From Carya illinoinensis (lineage: Eukaryota > Streptophyta > Magnoliopsida > Fagales > Juglandaceae): a stretch of 64,000 nt of DNA. Shown piece by piece: positions 21,591 through 32,379 of the stretch. The notes under the pieces were generated by a model, which was not told the DNA's origin, searched no databases, and was given only the letters and a program-made list of their open reading frames with translations. The stretch spans positions 19,337,364-19,401,363 of the forward strand of contig NC_056762.1 in assembly GCF_018687715.1 (NCBI RefSeq), written 5' to 3'. Each line of letters opens with the position of its first letter. Position 1 is the first letter of the stretch. A program made the translations under genes and the position numbers.

Positions 21591-21709
21591 GGGTGCGATC
21601 CTACCAGCACTAATGCACCGGATCCCATCAGAACTCCGCAGTTAAGCGTGCTTGGGCGAGAGTAGTACTAGGATGGGTGACCTCCTGGGAAGTCCTCGTG
21701 TTGCACCCC
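21591..21709 (+). rRNA. 5S rRNA gene 71 (S2)
   Basis: A11C. Confidence 0.97.
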
Positions 21710-21887
21710 CCCTTTTTATTTTTACCGCATCTCCGGTCGGATGGACCGGAACGACAACCGGGCAATGGATTCTTAGGAAAATCGCACCGACCCCATCGCT
21801 ATCAATCAGATCGCCAGTTGGCATGGGATAGGCAGGGTGCGGCTAGGTCGTAATAGGATTATATTAGTTTTTCGCTGGTAGCATGAT

Positions 21888-22006
21888 GGGTGCGATCATA
21901 CCAGCACTAATGCACCGGATCCCATCAGAACTCCGCAGTTAAGCGTGCTTGGGCGAGAGTAGTACTAGGATGGGTGACCTCCTGGGAAGTCCTCGTGTTG
22001 CACCCC
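21888..22006 (+). rRNA. 5S rRNA gene 72 (L5)
   Basis: Consensus gene. Confidence 0.97.
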
Positions 22007-22195
22007 CCCTTTTAATTTTTACCGCATCTCTGGTCGGATGGACCGGAACGAGAACCAGGGAATGGATTTTTAGGAAAATCGCACCGACCCCATCGCGTAG
22101 CAATGGGTATCGATCAGATCGCCGGTTGGCATGGGATAGGCAGGGTGCGGCTAGGTCGTAATAGGATTATATTAGTTTTTCGCTGGTAGCATGAT

Positions 22196-22314
22196 GGGTG
22201 CGATCATACCAGCACTAATGCACCGGATCCCATCAGAACTCCGCAGTTAAGCGTGCTTGGGCGAGAGTAGTACTAGGATGGGTGACCTCCTGGGAAGTCC
22301 TCGTGTTGCACCCC
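22196..22314 (+). rRNA. 5S rRNA gene 73 (L7)
   Basis: Consensus gene. Spacer has GACCAGAACG. Confidence 0.97.
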
Positions 22315-22503
22315 CCTTTTTTATTTTTACCGCATCTCCGGTCGGATGGACCAGAACGAGAACCGGGCAATGGATTCTTAGGAAAATCGCACCGACCCCA
22401 TCGCGTAGCAATGGGTATCGATCAGATCGCCGGTTGGCATGGGATAGGCAGGGTGCGGCTAGGTCGTAATAGGATTATATTAGTTTTTCGCTGGTAGCAT
22501 GAT

Positions 22504-22622
22504 GGGTGCGATCCTACCAGCACTAATGCACCGGATCCCATCAGAACTCCGCAGTTAAGCGTGCTTGGGCGAGAGTAGTACTAGGATGGGTGACCTCCTG
22601 GGAAGTCCTCGTGTTGCACCCC
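22504..22622 (+). rRNA. 5S rRNA gene 74 (L6)
   Basis: A11C. Confidence 0.97.
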
Positions 22623-22811
22623 CCCTTTTTATTTTTACCGCATCTCCGGTCGGATGGACCGGAACGACAACCGGGCAATGGATTCTTAGGAAAATCGCAC
22701 CGACCCCATCGCGTAGCAATGGGTATCGATCAGATCGCCGGTTGGCATGGGATAGGCATGGTGCGGCTAGGTCGTAATAGGATTATATTAGTTTTTCGCT
22801 GGTAGCATGAT

Positions 22812-22930
22812 GGGTGCGATCATACCAGCACTAATGCACCGGATCCCATCAGAACTCCGCAGTTAAGCGTGCTTGGGCGAGAGTAGTACTAGGATGGGTG
22901 ACCTCCTGGGAAGTCCTCGTGTTGCACCCC
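22812..22930 (+). rRNA. 5S rRNA gene 75 (S2)
   Basis: Consensus gene. Confidence 0.97.
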
Positions 22931-23108
22931 CCCTTTTTATTTTTACCGCATCTCCGGTCGGATGGACCGGAACGACAACCGGGCAATGGATTCTTAGGAA
23001 AATCGCACCGACCCCATCGCTATCAATCAGATCGCCAGTTGGCATGGGATAGGCAGGGTGCGGCTAGGTCGTAATAGGATTATATTAGTTTTTCGCTGGT
23101 AGCATGAT

Positions 23109-23227
23109 GGGTGCGATCATACCAGCACTAATGCACCGGATCCCATCAGAACTCCGCAGTTAAGCGTGCTTGGGCGAGAGTAGTACTAGGATGGGTGACC
23201 TCCTGGGAAGTCCTCGTGTTGCACCCC
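23109..23227 (+). rRNA. 5S rRNA gene 76 (L2)
   Basis: Consensus gene. Spacer has TATCTGTCAG. Confidence 0.97.
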
Positions 23228-23416
23228 CCCTTTTAATTTTTACCGCATCTCTGGTCGGATGGACCGGAACGAGAACCAGGGAATGGATTTTTAGGAAAAT
23301 CGCACCGACCCCATCGCGTAGCAATGGGTATCTGTCAGATCGCCGGTTGGCATGAGATAGGCAGGGTGCGGCTAGGTCGTAATAGGATTATATTAGTTTT
23401 TCGCTGGTAGCATGAT

Positions 23417-23535
23417 GGGTGCGATCATACCAGCACTAATGCACCGGATCCCATCAGAACTCCGCAGTTAAGCGTGCTTGGGCGAGAGTAGTACTAGGAT
23501 GGGTGACCTCCTGGGAAGTCCTCGTGTTGCACCCC
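23417..23535 (+). rRNA. 5S rRNA gene 77 (L6)
   Basis: Consensus gene. Spacer has AGGCCGTAAT. Confidence 0.97.
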
Positions 23536-23724
23536 CCCTTTTTATTTTTACCGCATCTCCGGTCGGATGGACCGGAACGACAACCGGGCAATGGATTCTT
23601 AGGAAAATCGCACCGACCCCATCGCGTAGCAATGGGTATCGATCAGATCGCCGGTTGGCATGGGATAGGCATGGTGCGGCTAGGCCGTAATAGGATTATA
23701 TTAGTTTTTCGCTGGTAGCATGAT

Positions 23725-23843
23725 GGGTGCGATCATACCAGCACTAATGCACCGGATCCCATCAGAACTCCGCAGTTAAGCGTGCTTGGGCGAGAGTAGT
23801 ACTAGGATGGGTGACCTCCTGGGAAGTCCTCGTGTTGCACCCC
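23725..23843 (+). rRNA. 5S rRNA gene 78 (L6)
   Basis: Consensus gene. Confidence 0.97.
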
Positions 23844-24032
23844 CCCTTTTTATTTTTACCGCATCTCCGGTCGGATGGACCGGAACGACAACCGGGCAAT
23901 GGATTCTTAGGAAAATCGCACCGACCCCATCGCGTAGCAATGGGTATCGATCAGATCGCCGGTTGGCATGGGATAGGCATGGTGCGGCTAGGTCGTAATA
24001 GGATTATATTAGTTTTTCGCTGGTAGCATGAT

Positions 24033-24151
24033 GGGTGCGATCATACCAGCACTAATGCACCGGATCCCATCAGAACTCCGCAGTTAAGCGTGCTTGGGCG
24101 AGAGTAGTACTAGGATGGGTGACCTCCTGGGAAGTCCTCGTGTTGCACCCC
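24033..24151 (+). rRNA. 5S rRNA gene 79 (S2)
   Basis: Consensus gene. Confidence 0.97.
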
Positions 24152-24329
24152 CCCTTTTTATTTTTACCGCATCTCCGGTCGGATGGACCGGAACGACAAC
24201 CGGGCAATGGATTCTTAGGAAAATCGCACCGACCCCATCGCTATCAATCAGATCGCCAGTTGGCATGGGATAGGCAGGGTGCGGCTAGGTCGTAATAGGA
24301 TTATATTAGTTTTTCGCTGGTAGCATGAT

Positions 24330-24448
24330 GGGTGCGATCATACCAGCACTAATGCACCGGATCCCATCAGAACTCCGCAGTTAAGCGTGCTTGGGCGAGA
24401 GTAGTACTAGGATGGGTGACCTCCTGGGAAGTCCTCGTGTTGCACCCC
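24330..24448 (+). rRNA. 5S rRNA gene 80 (L2)
   Basis: Consensus gene. Last unit of block B. Confidence 0.97.
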
Positions 24449-24637
24449 CCCTTTTAATTTTTACCGCATCTCTGGTCGGATGGACCGGAACGAGAACCAG
24501 GGAATGGATTTTTAGGAAAATCGCACCGACCCCATCGCGTAGCAATGGGTATCGGTCAGATCGCCGGTTGGCATGAGATAGGCAGGGTGCGGCTAGGTCG
24601 TAATAGGATTATATTAGTTTTTCGCTGGTAGCATGAT

Positions 24638-24756
24638 GGGTGCGATCATACCAGCACTAATGCACCGGATCCCATCAGAACTCCGCAGTTAAGCGTGCTT
24701 GGGCGAGAGTAGTACTAGGATGGGTGACCTCCTGGGAAGTCCTCGTGTTGCACCCC
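24638..24756 (+). rRNA. 5S rRNA gene 81 (S1), block junction
   Basis: Consensus gene with A11, although the matching genes 3 and 65 have A11C. First gene of block C. Confidence 0.97.
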
Positions 24757-24934
24757 CCCTTTTTATTTTTACCGCATCTCCGGTCGGATGGACCGGAACG
24801 ACAACCGGGCAATGGATTCTTAGGAAAATCGCACCGACCCCATCGCTATCAATCAGATCGCCGGTTGGCATGGGATAGGCAGGGTGCGGCTTGGTCGTAA
24901 TAGGATTATATTAGTTTTTCGCTGGTAGCATGAT

Positions 24935-25053
24935 GGGTGCGATCATACCAGCACTAATGCACCGGATCCCATCAGAACTCCGCAGTTAAGCGTGCTTGGG
25001 CGAGAGTAGTACTAGGATGGGTGACCTCCTGGGAAGTCCTCGTGTTGCAACCC
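24935..25053 (+). rRNA. 5S rRNA gene 82 (L1)
   Basis: C116A, the last copy with this change. Confidence 0.96.
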
Positions 25054-25242
25054 CCCTTTTAATTTTTACCGCATCTCTGGTCGGATGGACCGGAACGAGA
25101 ACCAGGGAATGGATTTTTAGGAAAATCGCACCGACCCCATCGCGTAGCAATGGGTATCGGTCAGATCGCCGGTTGGCATGGGATAGGCATGGTGCGGCTA
25201 GGTCGTAATAGGATTATATTAGTTTTTCGCTGGTAGCATGAT

Positions 25243-25361
25243 GGGTGCGATCATAGCAGCACTAATGCACCGGATCCCATCAGAACTCCGCAGTTAAGCG
25301 TGCTTGGGCGAGAGTAGTACTAGGATGGGTGACCTCCTGGGAAGTCCTCGTGTTGCACCCC
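25243..25361 (+). rRNA. 5S rRNA gene 83 (L1)
   Basis: C14G, the last copy with this change and the last L1 unit. Confidence 0.96.
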
Positions 25362-25550
25362 CCCTTTTAATTTTTACCGCATCTCTGGTCGGATGGACCG
25401 GAACGAGAACCAGGGAATGGATTTTTAGGAAAATCGCACCGACCCCATCGCGTAGCAATGGGTATCGGTCAGATCGCCGGTTGGCATGGGATAGGCATGG
25501 TGCGGCTAGGTCGTAATAGGATTATATTAGTTTTTCGCTGGTAGCATGAT

Positions 25551-25669
25551 GGGTGCGATCCTACCAGCACTAATGCACCGGATCCCATCAGAACTCCGCA
25601 GTTAAGCGTGCTTGGGCGAGAGTAGTACTAGGATGGGTGACCTCCTGGGAAGTCCTCGTGTTGCACCCC
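25551..25669 (+). rRNA. 5S rRNA gene 84 (S2)
   Basis: A11C. Confidence 0.97.
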
Positions 25670-25847
25670 CCCTTTTTATTTTTACCGCATCTCCGGTCGG
25701 ATGGACCGGAACGACAACCGGGCAATGGATTCTTAGGAAAATCGCACCGACCCCATCGCTATCAATCAGATCGCCAGTTGGCATGGGATAGGCAGGGTGC
25801 GGCTAGGTCGTAATAGGATTATATTAGTTTTTCGCTGGTAGCATGAT

Positions 25848-25966
25848 GGGTGCGATCATACCAGCACTAATGCACCGGATCCCATCAGAACTCCGCAGTT
25901 AAGCGTGCTTGGGCGAGAGTAGTACTAGGATGGGTGACCTCCTGGGAAGTCCTCGTGTTGCACCCC
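25848..25966 (+). rRNA. 5S rRNA gene 85 (L5)
   Basis: Consensus gene. Confidence 0.97.
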
Positions 25967-26155
25967 CCCTTTTAATTTTTACCGCATCTCTGGTCGGATG
26001 GACCGGAACGAGAACCAGGGAATGGATTTTTAGGAAAATCGCACCGACCCCATCGCGTAGCAATGGGTATCGATCAGATCGCCGGTTGGCATGGGATAGG
26101 CAGGGTGCGGCTAGGTCGTAATAGGATTATATTAGTTTTTCGCTGGTAGCATGAT

Positions 26156-26274
26156 GGGTGCGATCATACCAGCACTAATGCACCGGATCCCATCAGAACT
26201 CCGCAGTTAAGCGTGCTTGGGCGAGAGTAGTACTAGGATGGGTGACCTCCTGGGAAGTCCTCGTGTTGCACCCC
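26156..26274 (+). rRNA. 5S rRNA gene 86 (L7)
   Basis: Consensus gene. L1-like 3' spacer half. Confidence 0.97.
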
Positions 26275-26463
26275 CCTTTTTTATTTTTACCGCATCTCCG
26301 GTCGGATGGACCGGAACGAGAACCAGGGAATGGATTTTTAGGAAAATCGCACCGACCCCATCGCGTAGCAATGGGTATCGGTCAGATCGCCGGTTGGCAT
26401 GGGATAGGCATGGTGCGGCTAGGTCGTAATAGGATTATATTAGTTTTTCGCTGGTAGCATGAT

Positions 26464-26582
26464 GGGTGCGATCCTACCAGCACTAATGCACCGGATCCCA
26501 TCAGAACTCCGCAGTTAAGCGTGCTTGGGCGAGAGTAGTACTAGGATGGGTGACCTCCTGGGAAGTCCTCGTGTTGCACCCC
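26464..26582 (+). rRNA. 5S rRNA gene 87 (S2)
   Basis: A11C. Confidence 0.97.
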
Positions 26583-26760
26583 CCCTTTTTATTTTTACCG
26601 CATCTCCGGTCGGATGGACCGGAACGACAACCGGGCAATGGATTCTTAGGAAAATCGCACCGACCCCATCGCTATCAATCAGATCGCCAGTTGGCATGGG
26701 ATAGGCAGGGTGCGGCTAGGTCGTAATAGGATTATATTAGTTTTTCGCTGGTAGCATGAT

Positions 26761-26879
26761 GGGTGCGATCATACCAGCACTAATGCACCGGATCCCATCA
26801 GAACTCCGCAGTTAAGCGTGCTTGGGCGAGAGTAGTACTAGGATGGGTGACCTCCTGGGAAGTCCTCGTGTTGCACCCC
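26761..26879 (+). rRNA. 5S rRNA gene 88 (L5)
   Basis: Consensus gene. Last L5 unit. Confidence 0.97.
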
Positions 26880-27068
26880 CCCTTTTAATTTTTACCGCAT
26901 CTCTGGTCGGATGGACCGGAACGAGAACCAGGGAATGGATTTTTAGGAAAATCGCACCGACCCCATCGCGTAGCAATGGGTATCGATCAGATCGCCGGTT
27001 GGCATGGGATAGGCAGGGTGCGGCTAGGTCGTAATAGGATTATATTAGTTTTTCGCTGGTAGCATGAT

Positions 27069-27187
27069 GGGTGCGATCATACCAGCACTAATGCACCGGA
27101 TCCCATCAGAACTCCGCAGTTAAGCGTGCTTGGGCGAGAGTAGTACTAGGATGGGTGACCTCCTGGGAAGTCCTCGTGTTGCACCCC
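27069..27187 (+). rRNA. 5S rRNA gene 89 (L7)
   Basis: Consensus gene. Spacer has GACCAGAACG. Last L7 unit. Confidence 0.97.
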
Positions 27188-27376
27188 CCTTTTTTATTTT
27201 TACCGCATCTCCGGTCGGATGGACCAGAACGAGAACCGGGCAATGGATTCTTAGGAAAATCGCACCGACCCCATCGCGTAGCAATGGGTATCGATCAGAT
27301 CGCCGGTTGGCATGGGATAGGCAGGGTGCGGCTAGGTCGTAATAGGATTATATTAGTTTTTCGCTGGTAGCATGAT

Positions 27377-27495
27377 GGGTGCGATCCTACCAGCACTAAT
27401 GCACCGGATCCCATCAGAACTCCGCAGTTAAGCGTGCTTGGGCGAGAGTAGTACTAGGATGGGTGACCTCCTGGGAAGTCCTCGTGTTGCACCCC
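27377..27495 (+). rRNA. 5S rRNA gene 90 (L6)
   Basis: A11C. Confidence 0.97.
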
Positions 27496-27684
27496 CCCTT
27501 TTTATTTTTACCGCATCTCCGGTCGGATGGACCGGAACGACAACCGGGCAATGGATTCTTAGGAAAATCGCACCGACCCCATCGCGTAGCAATGGGTATC
27601 GATCAGATCGCCGGTTGGCATGGGATAGGCATGGTGCGGCTAGGTCGTAATAGGATTATATTAGTTTTTCGCTGGTAGCATGAT

Positions 27685-27803
27685 GGGTGCGATCATACCA
27701 GCACTAATGCACCGGATCCCATCAGAACTCCGCAGTTAAGCGTGCTTGGGCGAGAGTAGTACTAGGATGGGTGACCTCCTGGGAAGTCCTCGTGTTGCAC
27801 CCC
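27685..27803 (+). rRNA. 5S rRNA gene 91 (S2)
   Basis: Consensus gene. Confidence 0.97.
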
Positions 27804-27981
27804 CCCTTTTTATTTTTACCGCATCTCCGGTCGGATGGACCGGAACGACAACCGGGCAATGGATTCTTAGGAAAATCGCACCGACCCCATCGCTATCAAT
27901 CAGATCGCCAGTTGGCATGGGATAGGCAGGGTGCGGCTAGGTCGTAATAGGATTATATTAGTTTTTCGCTGGTAGCATGAT

Positions 27982-28100
27982 GGGTGCGATCATACCAGCA
28001 CTAATGCACCGGATCCCATCAGAACTCCGCAGTTAAGCGTGCTTGGGCGAGAGTAGTACTAGGATGGGTGACCTCCTGGGAAGTCCTCGTGTTGCACCCC
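27982..28100 (+). rRNA. 5S rRNA gene 92 (L2)
   Basis: Consensus gene. Spacer has TATCTGTCAG. Confidence 0.97.
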
Positions 28101-28289
28101 CCCTTTTAATTTTTACCGCATCTCTGGTCGGATGGACCGGAACGAGAACCAGGGAATGGATTTTTAGGAAAATCGCACCGACCCCATCGCGTAGCAATGG
28201 GTATCTGTCAGATCGCCGGTTGGCATGAGATAGGCAGGGTGCGGCTAGGTCGTAATAGGATTATATTAGTTTTTCGCTGGTAGCATGAT

Positions 28290-28408
28290 GGGTGCGATCA
28301 TACCAGCACTAATGCACCGGATCCCATCAGAACTCCGCAGTTAAGCGTGCTTGGGCGAGAGTAGTACTAGGATGGGTGACCTCCTGGGAAGTCCTCGTGT
28401 TGCACCCC
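28290..28408 (+). rRNA. 5S rRNA gene 93 (L6)
   Basis: Consensus gene. Spacer has AGGCCGTAAT. Confidence 0.97.
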
Positions 28409-28597
28409 CCCTTTTTATTTTTACCGCATCTCCGGTCGGATGGACCGGAACGACAACCGGGCAATGGATTCTTAGGAAAATCGCACCGACCCCATCGCGT
28501 AGCAATGGGTATCGATCAGATCGCCGGTTGGCATGGGATAGGCATGGTGCGGCTAGGCCGTAATAGGATTATATTAGTTTTTCGCTGGTAGCATGAT

Positions 28598-28716
28598 GGG
28601 TGCGATCATACCAGCACTAATGCACCGGATCCCATCAGAACTCCGCAGTTAAGCGTGCTTGGGCGAGAGTAGTACTAGGATGGGTGACCTCCTGGGAAGT
28701 CCTCGTGTTGCACCCC
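28598..28716 (+). rRNA. 5S rRNA gene 94 (L6)
   Basis: Consensus gene. Confidence 0.97.
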
Positions 28717-28905
28717 CCCTTTTTATTTTTACCGCATCTCCGGTCGGATGGACCGGAACGACAACCGGGCAATGGATTCTTAGGAAAATCGCACCGACCC
28801 CATCGCGTAGCAATGGGTATCGATCAGATCGCCGGTTGGCATGGGATAGGCATGGTGCGGCTAGGTCGTAATAGGATTATATTAGTTTTTCGCTGGTAGC
28901 ATGAT

Positions 28906-29024
28906 GGGTGCGATCATACCAGCACTAATGCACCGGATCCCATCAGAACTCCGCAGTTAAGCGTGCTTGGGCGAGAGTAGTACTAGGATGGGTGACCTCC
29001 TGGGAAGTCCTCGTGTTGCACCCC
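28906..29024 (+). rRNA. 5S rRNA gene 95 (S2)
   Basis: Consensus gene. Confidence 0.97.
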
Positions 29025-29202
29025 CCCTTTTTATTTTTACCGCATCTCCGGTCGGATGGACCGGAACGACAACCGGGCAATGGATTCTTAGGAAAATCGC
29101 ACCGACCCCATCGCTATCAATCAGATCGCCAGTTGGCATGGGATAGGCAGGGTGCGGCTAGGTCGTAATAGGATTATATTAGTTTTTCGCTGGTAGCATG
29201 AT

Positions 29203-29321
29203 GGGTGCGATCATACCAGCACTAATGCACCGGATCCCATCAGAACTCCGCAGTTAAGCGTGCTTGGGCGAGAGTAGTACTAGGATGGGTGACCTCCTGG
29301 GAAGTCCTCGTGTTGCACCCC
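29203..29321 (+). rRNA. 5S rRNA gene 96 (L2)
   Basis: Consensus gene. Last unit of block C. Confidence 0.97.
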
Positions 29322-29510
29322 CCCTTTTAATTTTTACCGCATCTCTGGTCGGATGGACCGGAACGAGAACCAGGGAATGGATTTTTAGGAAAATCGCACC
29401 GACCCCATCGCGTAGCAATGGGTATCGGTCAGATCGCCGGTTGGCATGAGATAGGCAGGGTGCGGCTAGGTCGTAATAGGATTATATTAGTTTTTCGCTG
29501 GTAGCATGAT

Positions 29511-29629
29511 GGGTGCGATCATACCAGCACTAATGCACCGGATCCCATCAGAACTCCGCAGTTAAGCGTGCTTGGGCGAGAGTAGTACTAGGATGGGTGA
29601 CCTCCTGGGAAGTCCTCGTGTTGCACCCC
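29511..29629 (+). rRNA. 5S rRNA gene 97 (L6 variant)
   Basis: Consensus gene. Spacer has ATCGTACC, GGCTGGC and GGCAGGG, the twin of copy 19. Confidence 0.97.
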
Positions 29630-29818
29630 CCCTTTTTATTTTTACCGCATCTCCGGTCGGATGGACCGGAACGACAACCGGGCAATGGATTCTTAGGAAA
29701 ATCGTACCGACCCCATCGCGTAGCAATGGGTATCGATCAGATCGCCGGCTGGCATGGGATAGGCAGGGTGCGGCTAGGTCGTAATAGGATTATATTAGTT
29801 TTTCGCTGGTAGCATGAT

Positions 29819-29937
29819 GGGTGCGATCATACCAGCACTAATGCACCGGATCCCATCAGAACTCCGCAGTTAAGCGTGCTTGGGCGAGAGTAGTACTAGG
29901 ATGGGTGACCTCCTGGGAAGCCCTCGTGTTGCACCCC
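29819..29937 (+). rRNA. 5S rRNA gene 98 (L3)
   Basis: T103C. Spacer has GGAACAAGAACCGGGG. First L3 unit. Confidence 0.96.
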
Positions 29938-30126
29938 CCCTTTTAATTTTTACCGCATCTCTGGTCGGATGGACCGGAACAAGAACCGGGGAATGGATTT
30001 TTAGGAAAATCGCACCGACCCCATCGCGTAGCAATGGGTATCGGTCAGATCGCCGGTTGGCATGAGATAGGCAGGGTGCGGCTAGGTCGTAATAGGATTA
30101 TATTAGTTTTTCGCTGGTAGCATGAT

Positions 30127-30245
30127 GGGTGCGATCATACCAGCACTAATGCACCGGATCCCATCAGAACTCCGCAGTTAAGCGTGCTTGGGCGAGAGTA
30201 GTACTAGGATGGGTGACCTCCTGGGAAGCCCTCGTGTTGCACCCC
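30127..30245 (+). rRNA. 5S rRNA gene 99 (L3)
   Basis: T103C, twin of the copy before it. Confidence 0.96.
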
Positions 30246-30434
30246 CCCTTTTAATTTTTACCGCATCTCTGGTCGGATGGACCGGAACAAGAACCGGGGA
30301 ATGGATTTTTAGGAAAATCGCACCGACCCCATCGCGTAGCAATGGGTATCGGTCAGATCGCCGGTTGGCATGAGATAGGCAGGGTGCGGCTAGGTCGTAA
30401 TAGGATTATATTAGTTTTTCGCTGGTAGCATGAT

Positions 30435-30553
30435 GGGTGCGATCATACCAGCACTAATGCACCGGATCCCATCAGAACTCCGCAGTTAAGCGTGCTTGGG
30501 CGAGAGTAGTACTAGGATGGGTGACCTCCTGGGAAGTCCTCGTGTTGCACCCC
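30435..30553 (+). rRNA. 5S rRNA gene 100 (L6)
   Basis: Consensus gene. Confidence 0.97.
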
Positions 30554-30742
30554 CCCTTTTTATTTTTACCGCATCTCCGGTCGGATGGACCGGAACGACA
30601 ACCGGGCAATGGATTCTTAGGAAAATCGCACCGACCCCATCGCGTAGCAATGGGTATCGATCAGATCGCCGGTTGGCATGGGATAGGCATGGTGCGGCTA
30701 GGTCGTAATAGGATTATATTAGTTTTTCGCTGGTAGCATGAT

Positions 30743-30861
30743 GGGTGCGATCCTACCAGCACTAATGCACCGGATCCCATCAGAACTCAGCAGTTAAGCG
30801 TGCTTGGGCGAGAGTAGTACTAGGATGGGTGACCTCCTGGGAAGTCCTCGTGTTGCACCCC
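30743..30861 (+). rRNA. 5S rRNA gene 101 (S3)
   Basis: A11C and C47A. C47A breaks the G30-C47 pair of helix III. First S3 unit. Confidence 0.95.
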
Positions 30862-31039
30862 CCCTTTTTATTTTTACCGCATCTCCGGTCTGATGGACCG
30901 GAACGACAACCGGGCAATGGATTCTTAGGAAAATCGCACCGACCCCATCGCTATCAATCAGATCGCCAGTTGGCATGGGATAGGCAGGGTGCGGCTAGGT
31001 CGTAATAGGATTATATTAGTTTTTCGCTGGTAGCATGAT

Positions 31040-31158
31040 GGGTGCGATCATACCAGCACTAATGCACCGGATCCCATCAGAACTCCGCAGTTAAGCGTGC
31101 TTGGGCGAGAGTAGTACTAGGATGGGTGACCTCCTGGGAAGTCCTCGTGTTGCACCCC
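31040..31158 (+). rRNA. 5S rRNA gene 102 (L2)
   Basis: Consensus gene. Confidence 0.97.
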
Positions 31159-31347
31159 CCCTTTTAATTTTTACCGCATCTCTGGTCGGATGGACCGGAA
31201 CGAGAACCAGGGAATGGATTTTTAGGAAAATCGCACCGACCCCATCGCGTAGCAATGGGTATCGGTCAGATCGCCGGTTGGCATGAGATAGGCAGGGTGC
31301 GGCTAGGTCGTAATAGGATAATATTAGTTTTTCGCTGGTAGCATGAT

Positions 31348-31466
31348 GGGTGCGATCATACCAGCACTAATGCACCGGATCCCATCAGAACTCCGCAGTT
31401 AAGCGTGCTTGGGCGAGAGTAGTACTAGGATGGGTGACCTCCTGGGAAGTCCTCGTGTTGCACCCC
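31348..31466 (+). rRNA. 5S rRNA gene 103 (L2)
   Basis: Consensus gene with T-28A in the TATA-like box. Confidence 0.96.
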
Positions 31467-31655
31467 CCCTTTTAATTTTTACCGCATCTCTGGTCGGATG
31501 GACCGGAACGAGAACCAGGGAATGGATTTTTAGGAAAATCGCACCGACCCCATCGCGTAGCAATGGGTATCGGTCAGATCGCCGGTTGGCATGAGATAGG
31601 CAGGGTGCGGCTAGGTCGTAATAGGATTATATTAGTTTTTCGCTGGTAGCATGAT

Positions 31656-31774
31656 GGGTGCGATCATACCAGCACTAATGCACCGGATCCCATCAGAACT
31701 CCGCAGTTAAGCGTGCTTGGGCGAGAGTAGTACTAGGATGGGTGACCTCCTGGGAAGCCCTCGTGTTGCACCCC
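31656..31774 (+). rRNA. 5S rRNA gene 104 (L2)
   Basis: T103C. Spacer has TAGCTATGGG. Confidence 0.96.
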
Positions 31775-31963
31775 CCCTTTTAATTTTTACCGCATCTCTG
31801 GTCGGATGGACCGGAACGAGAACCAGGGAATGGATTTTTAGGAAAATCGCACCGACCCCATCGCGTAGCTATGGGTATCGGTCAGATCGCCGGTTGGCAT
31901 GAGATAGGCAGGGTGCGGCTAGGTCGTAATAGGATTATATTAGTTTTTCGCTGGTAGCATGAT

Positions 31964-32082
31964 GGGTGCGATCATACCAGCACTAATGCACCGGATCCCA
32001 TCAGAACTCCGCAGTTAAGCGTGCTTGGGCGAGAGTAGTACTAGGATGGGTGACCTCCTGGGAAGTCCTCGTGTTGCACCCC
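31964..32082 (+). rRNA. 5S rRNA gene 105 (S2)
   Basis: Consensus gene. Confidence 0.97.
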
Positions 32083-32260
32083 CCCTTTTTATTTTTACCG
32101 CATCTCCGGTCGGATGGACCGGAACGACAACCGGGCAATGGATTCTTAGGAAAATCGCACCGACCCCATCGCTATCAATCAGATCGCCAGTTGGCATGGG
32201 ATAGGCAGGGTGCGGCTAGGTCGTAATAGGATTATATTAGTTTTTCGCTGGTAGCATGAT

Positions 32261-32379
32261 GGGTGCGATCATACCAGCACTAATGCACCGGATCCCATCA
32301 GAACTCCGCAGTTAAGCGTGCTTGGGCGAGAGTAGTACTAGGATGGGTGACCTCCTGGGAAGTCCTCGTGTTGCACCCC
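32261..32379 (+). rRNA. 5S rRNA gene 106 (L3)
   Basis: Consensus gene. Spacer has AACAAGAACCGGGG and TAGAAATGGG. Confidence 0.97.

Larger units (their letters stand above)
19765..24637 (+). repeat. 16-unit higher-order block, copy B (4,873 bp)
   Basis: Same unit order and same rare markers as block A, 18.9 kb downstream, and directly abutting block C. I see no private class difference from block C except A11C in its first gene. Confidence 0.85.
24638..29510 (+). repeat. 16-unit higher-order block, copy C (4,873 bp)
   Basis: Tandem copy of block B. Its first gene has the consensus A11, as expected after an L2 spacer, while blocks A and B start with A11C. This places the junction at or near that gene. 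Both A and C are followed by an L6 unit with ATCGTACC. Confidence 0.85.
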
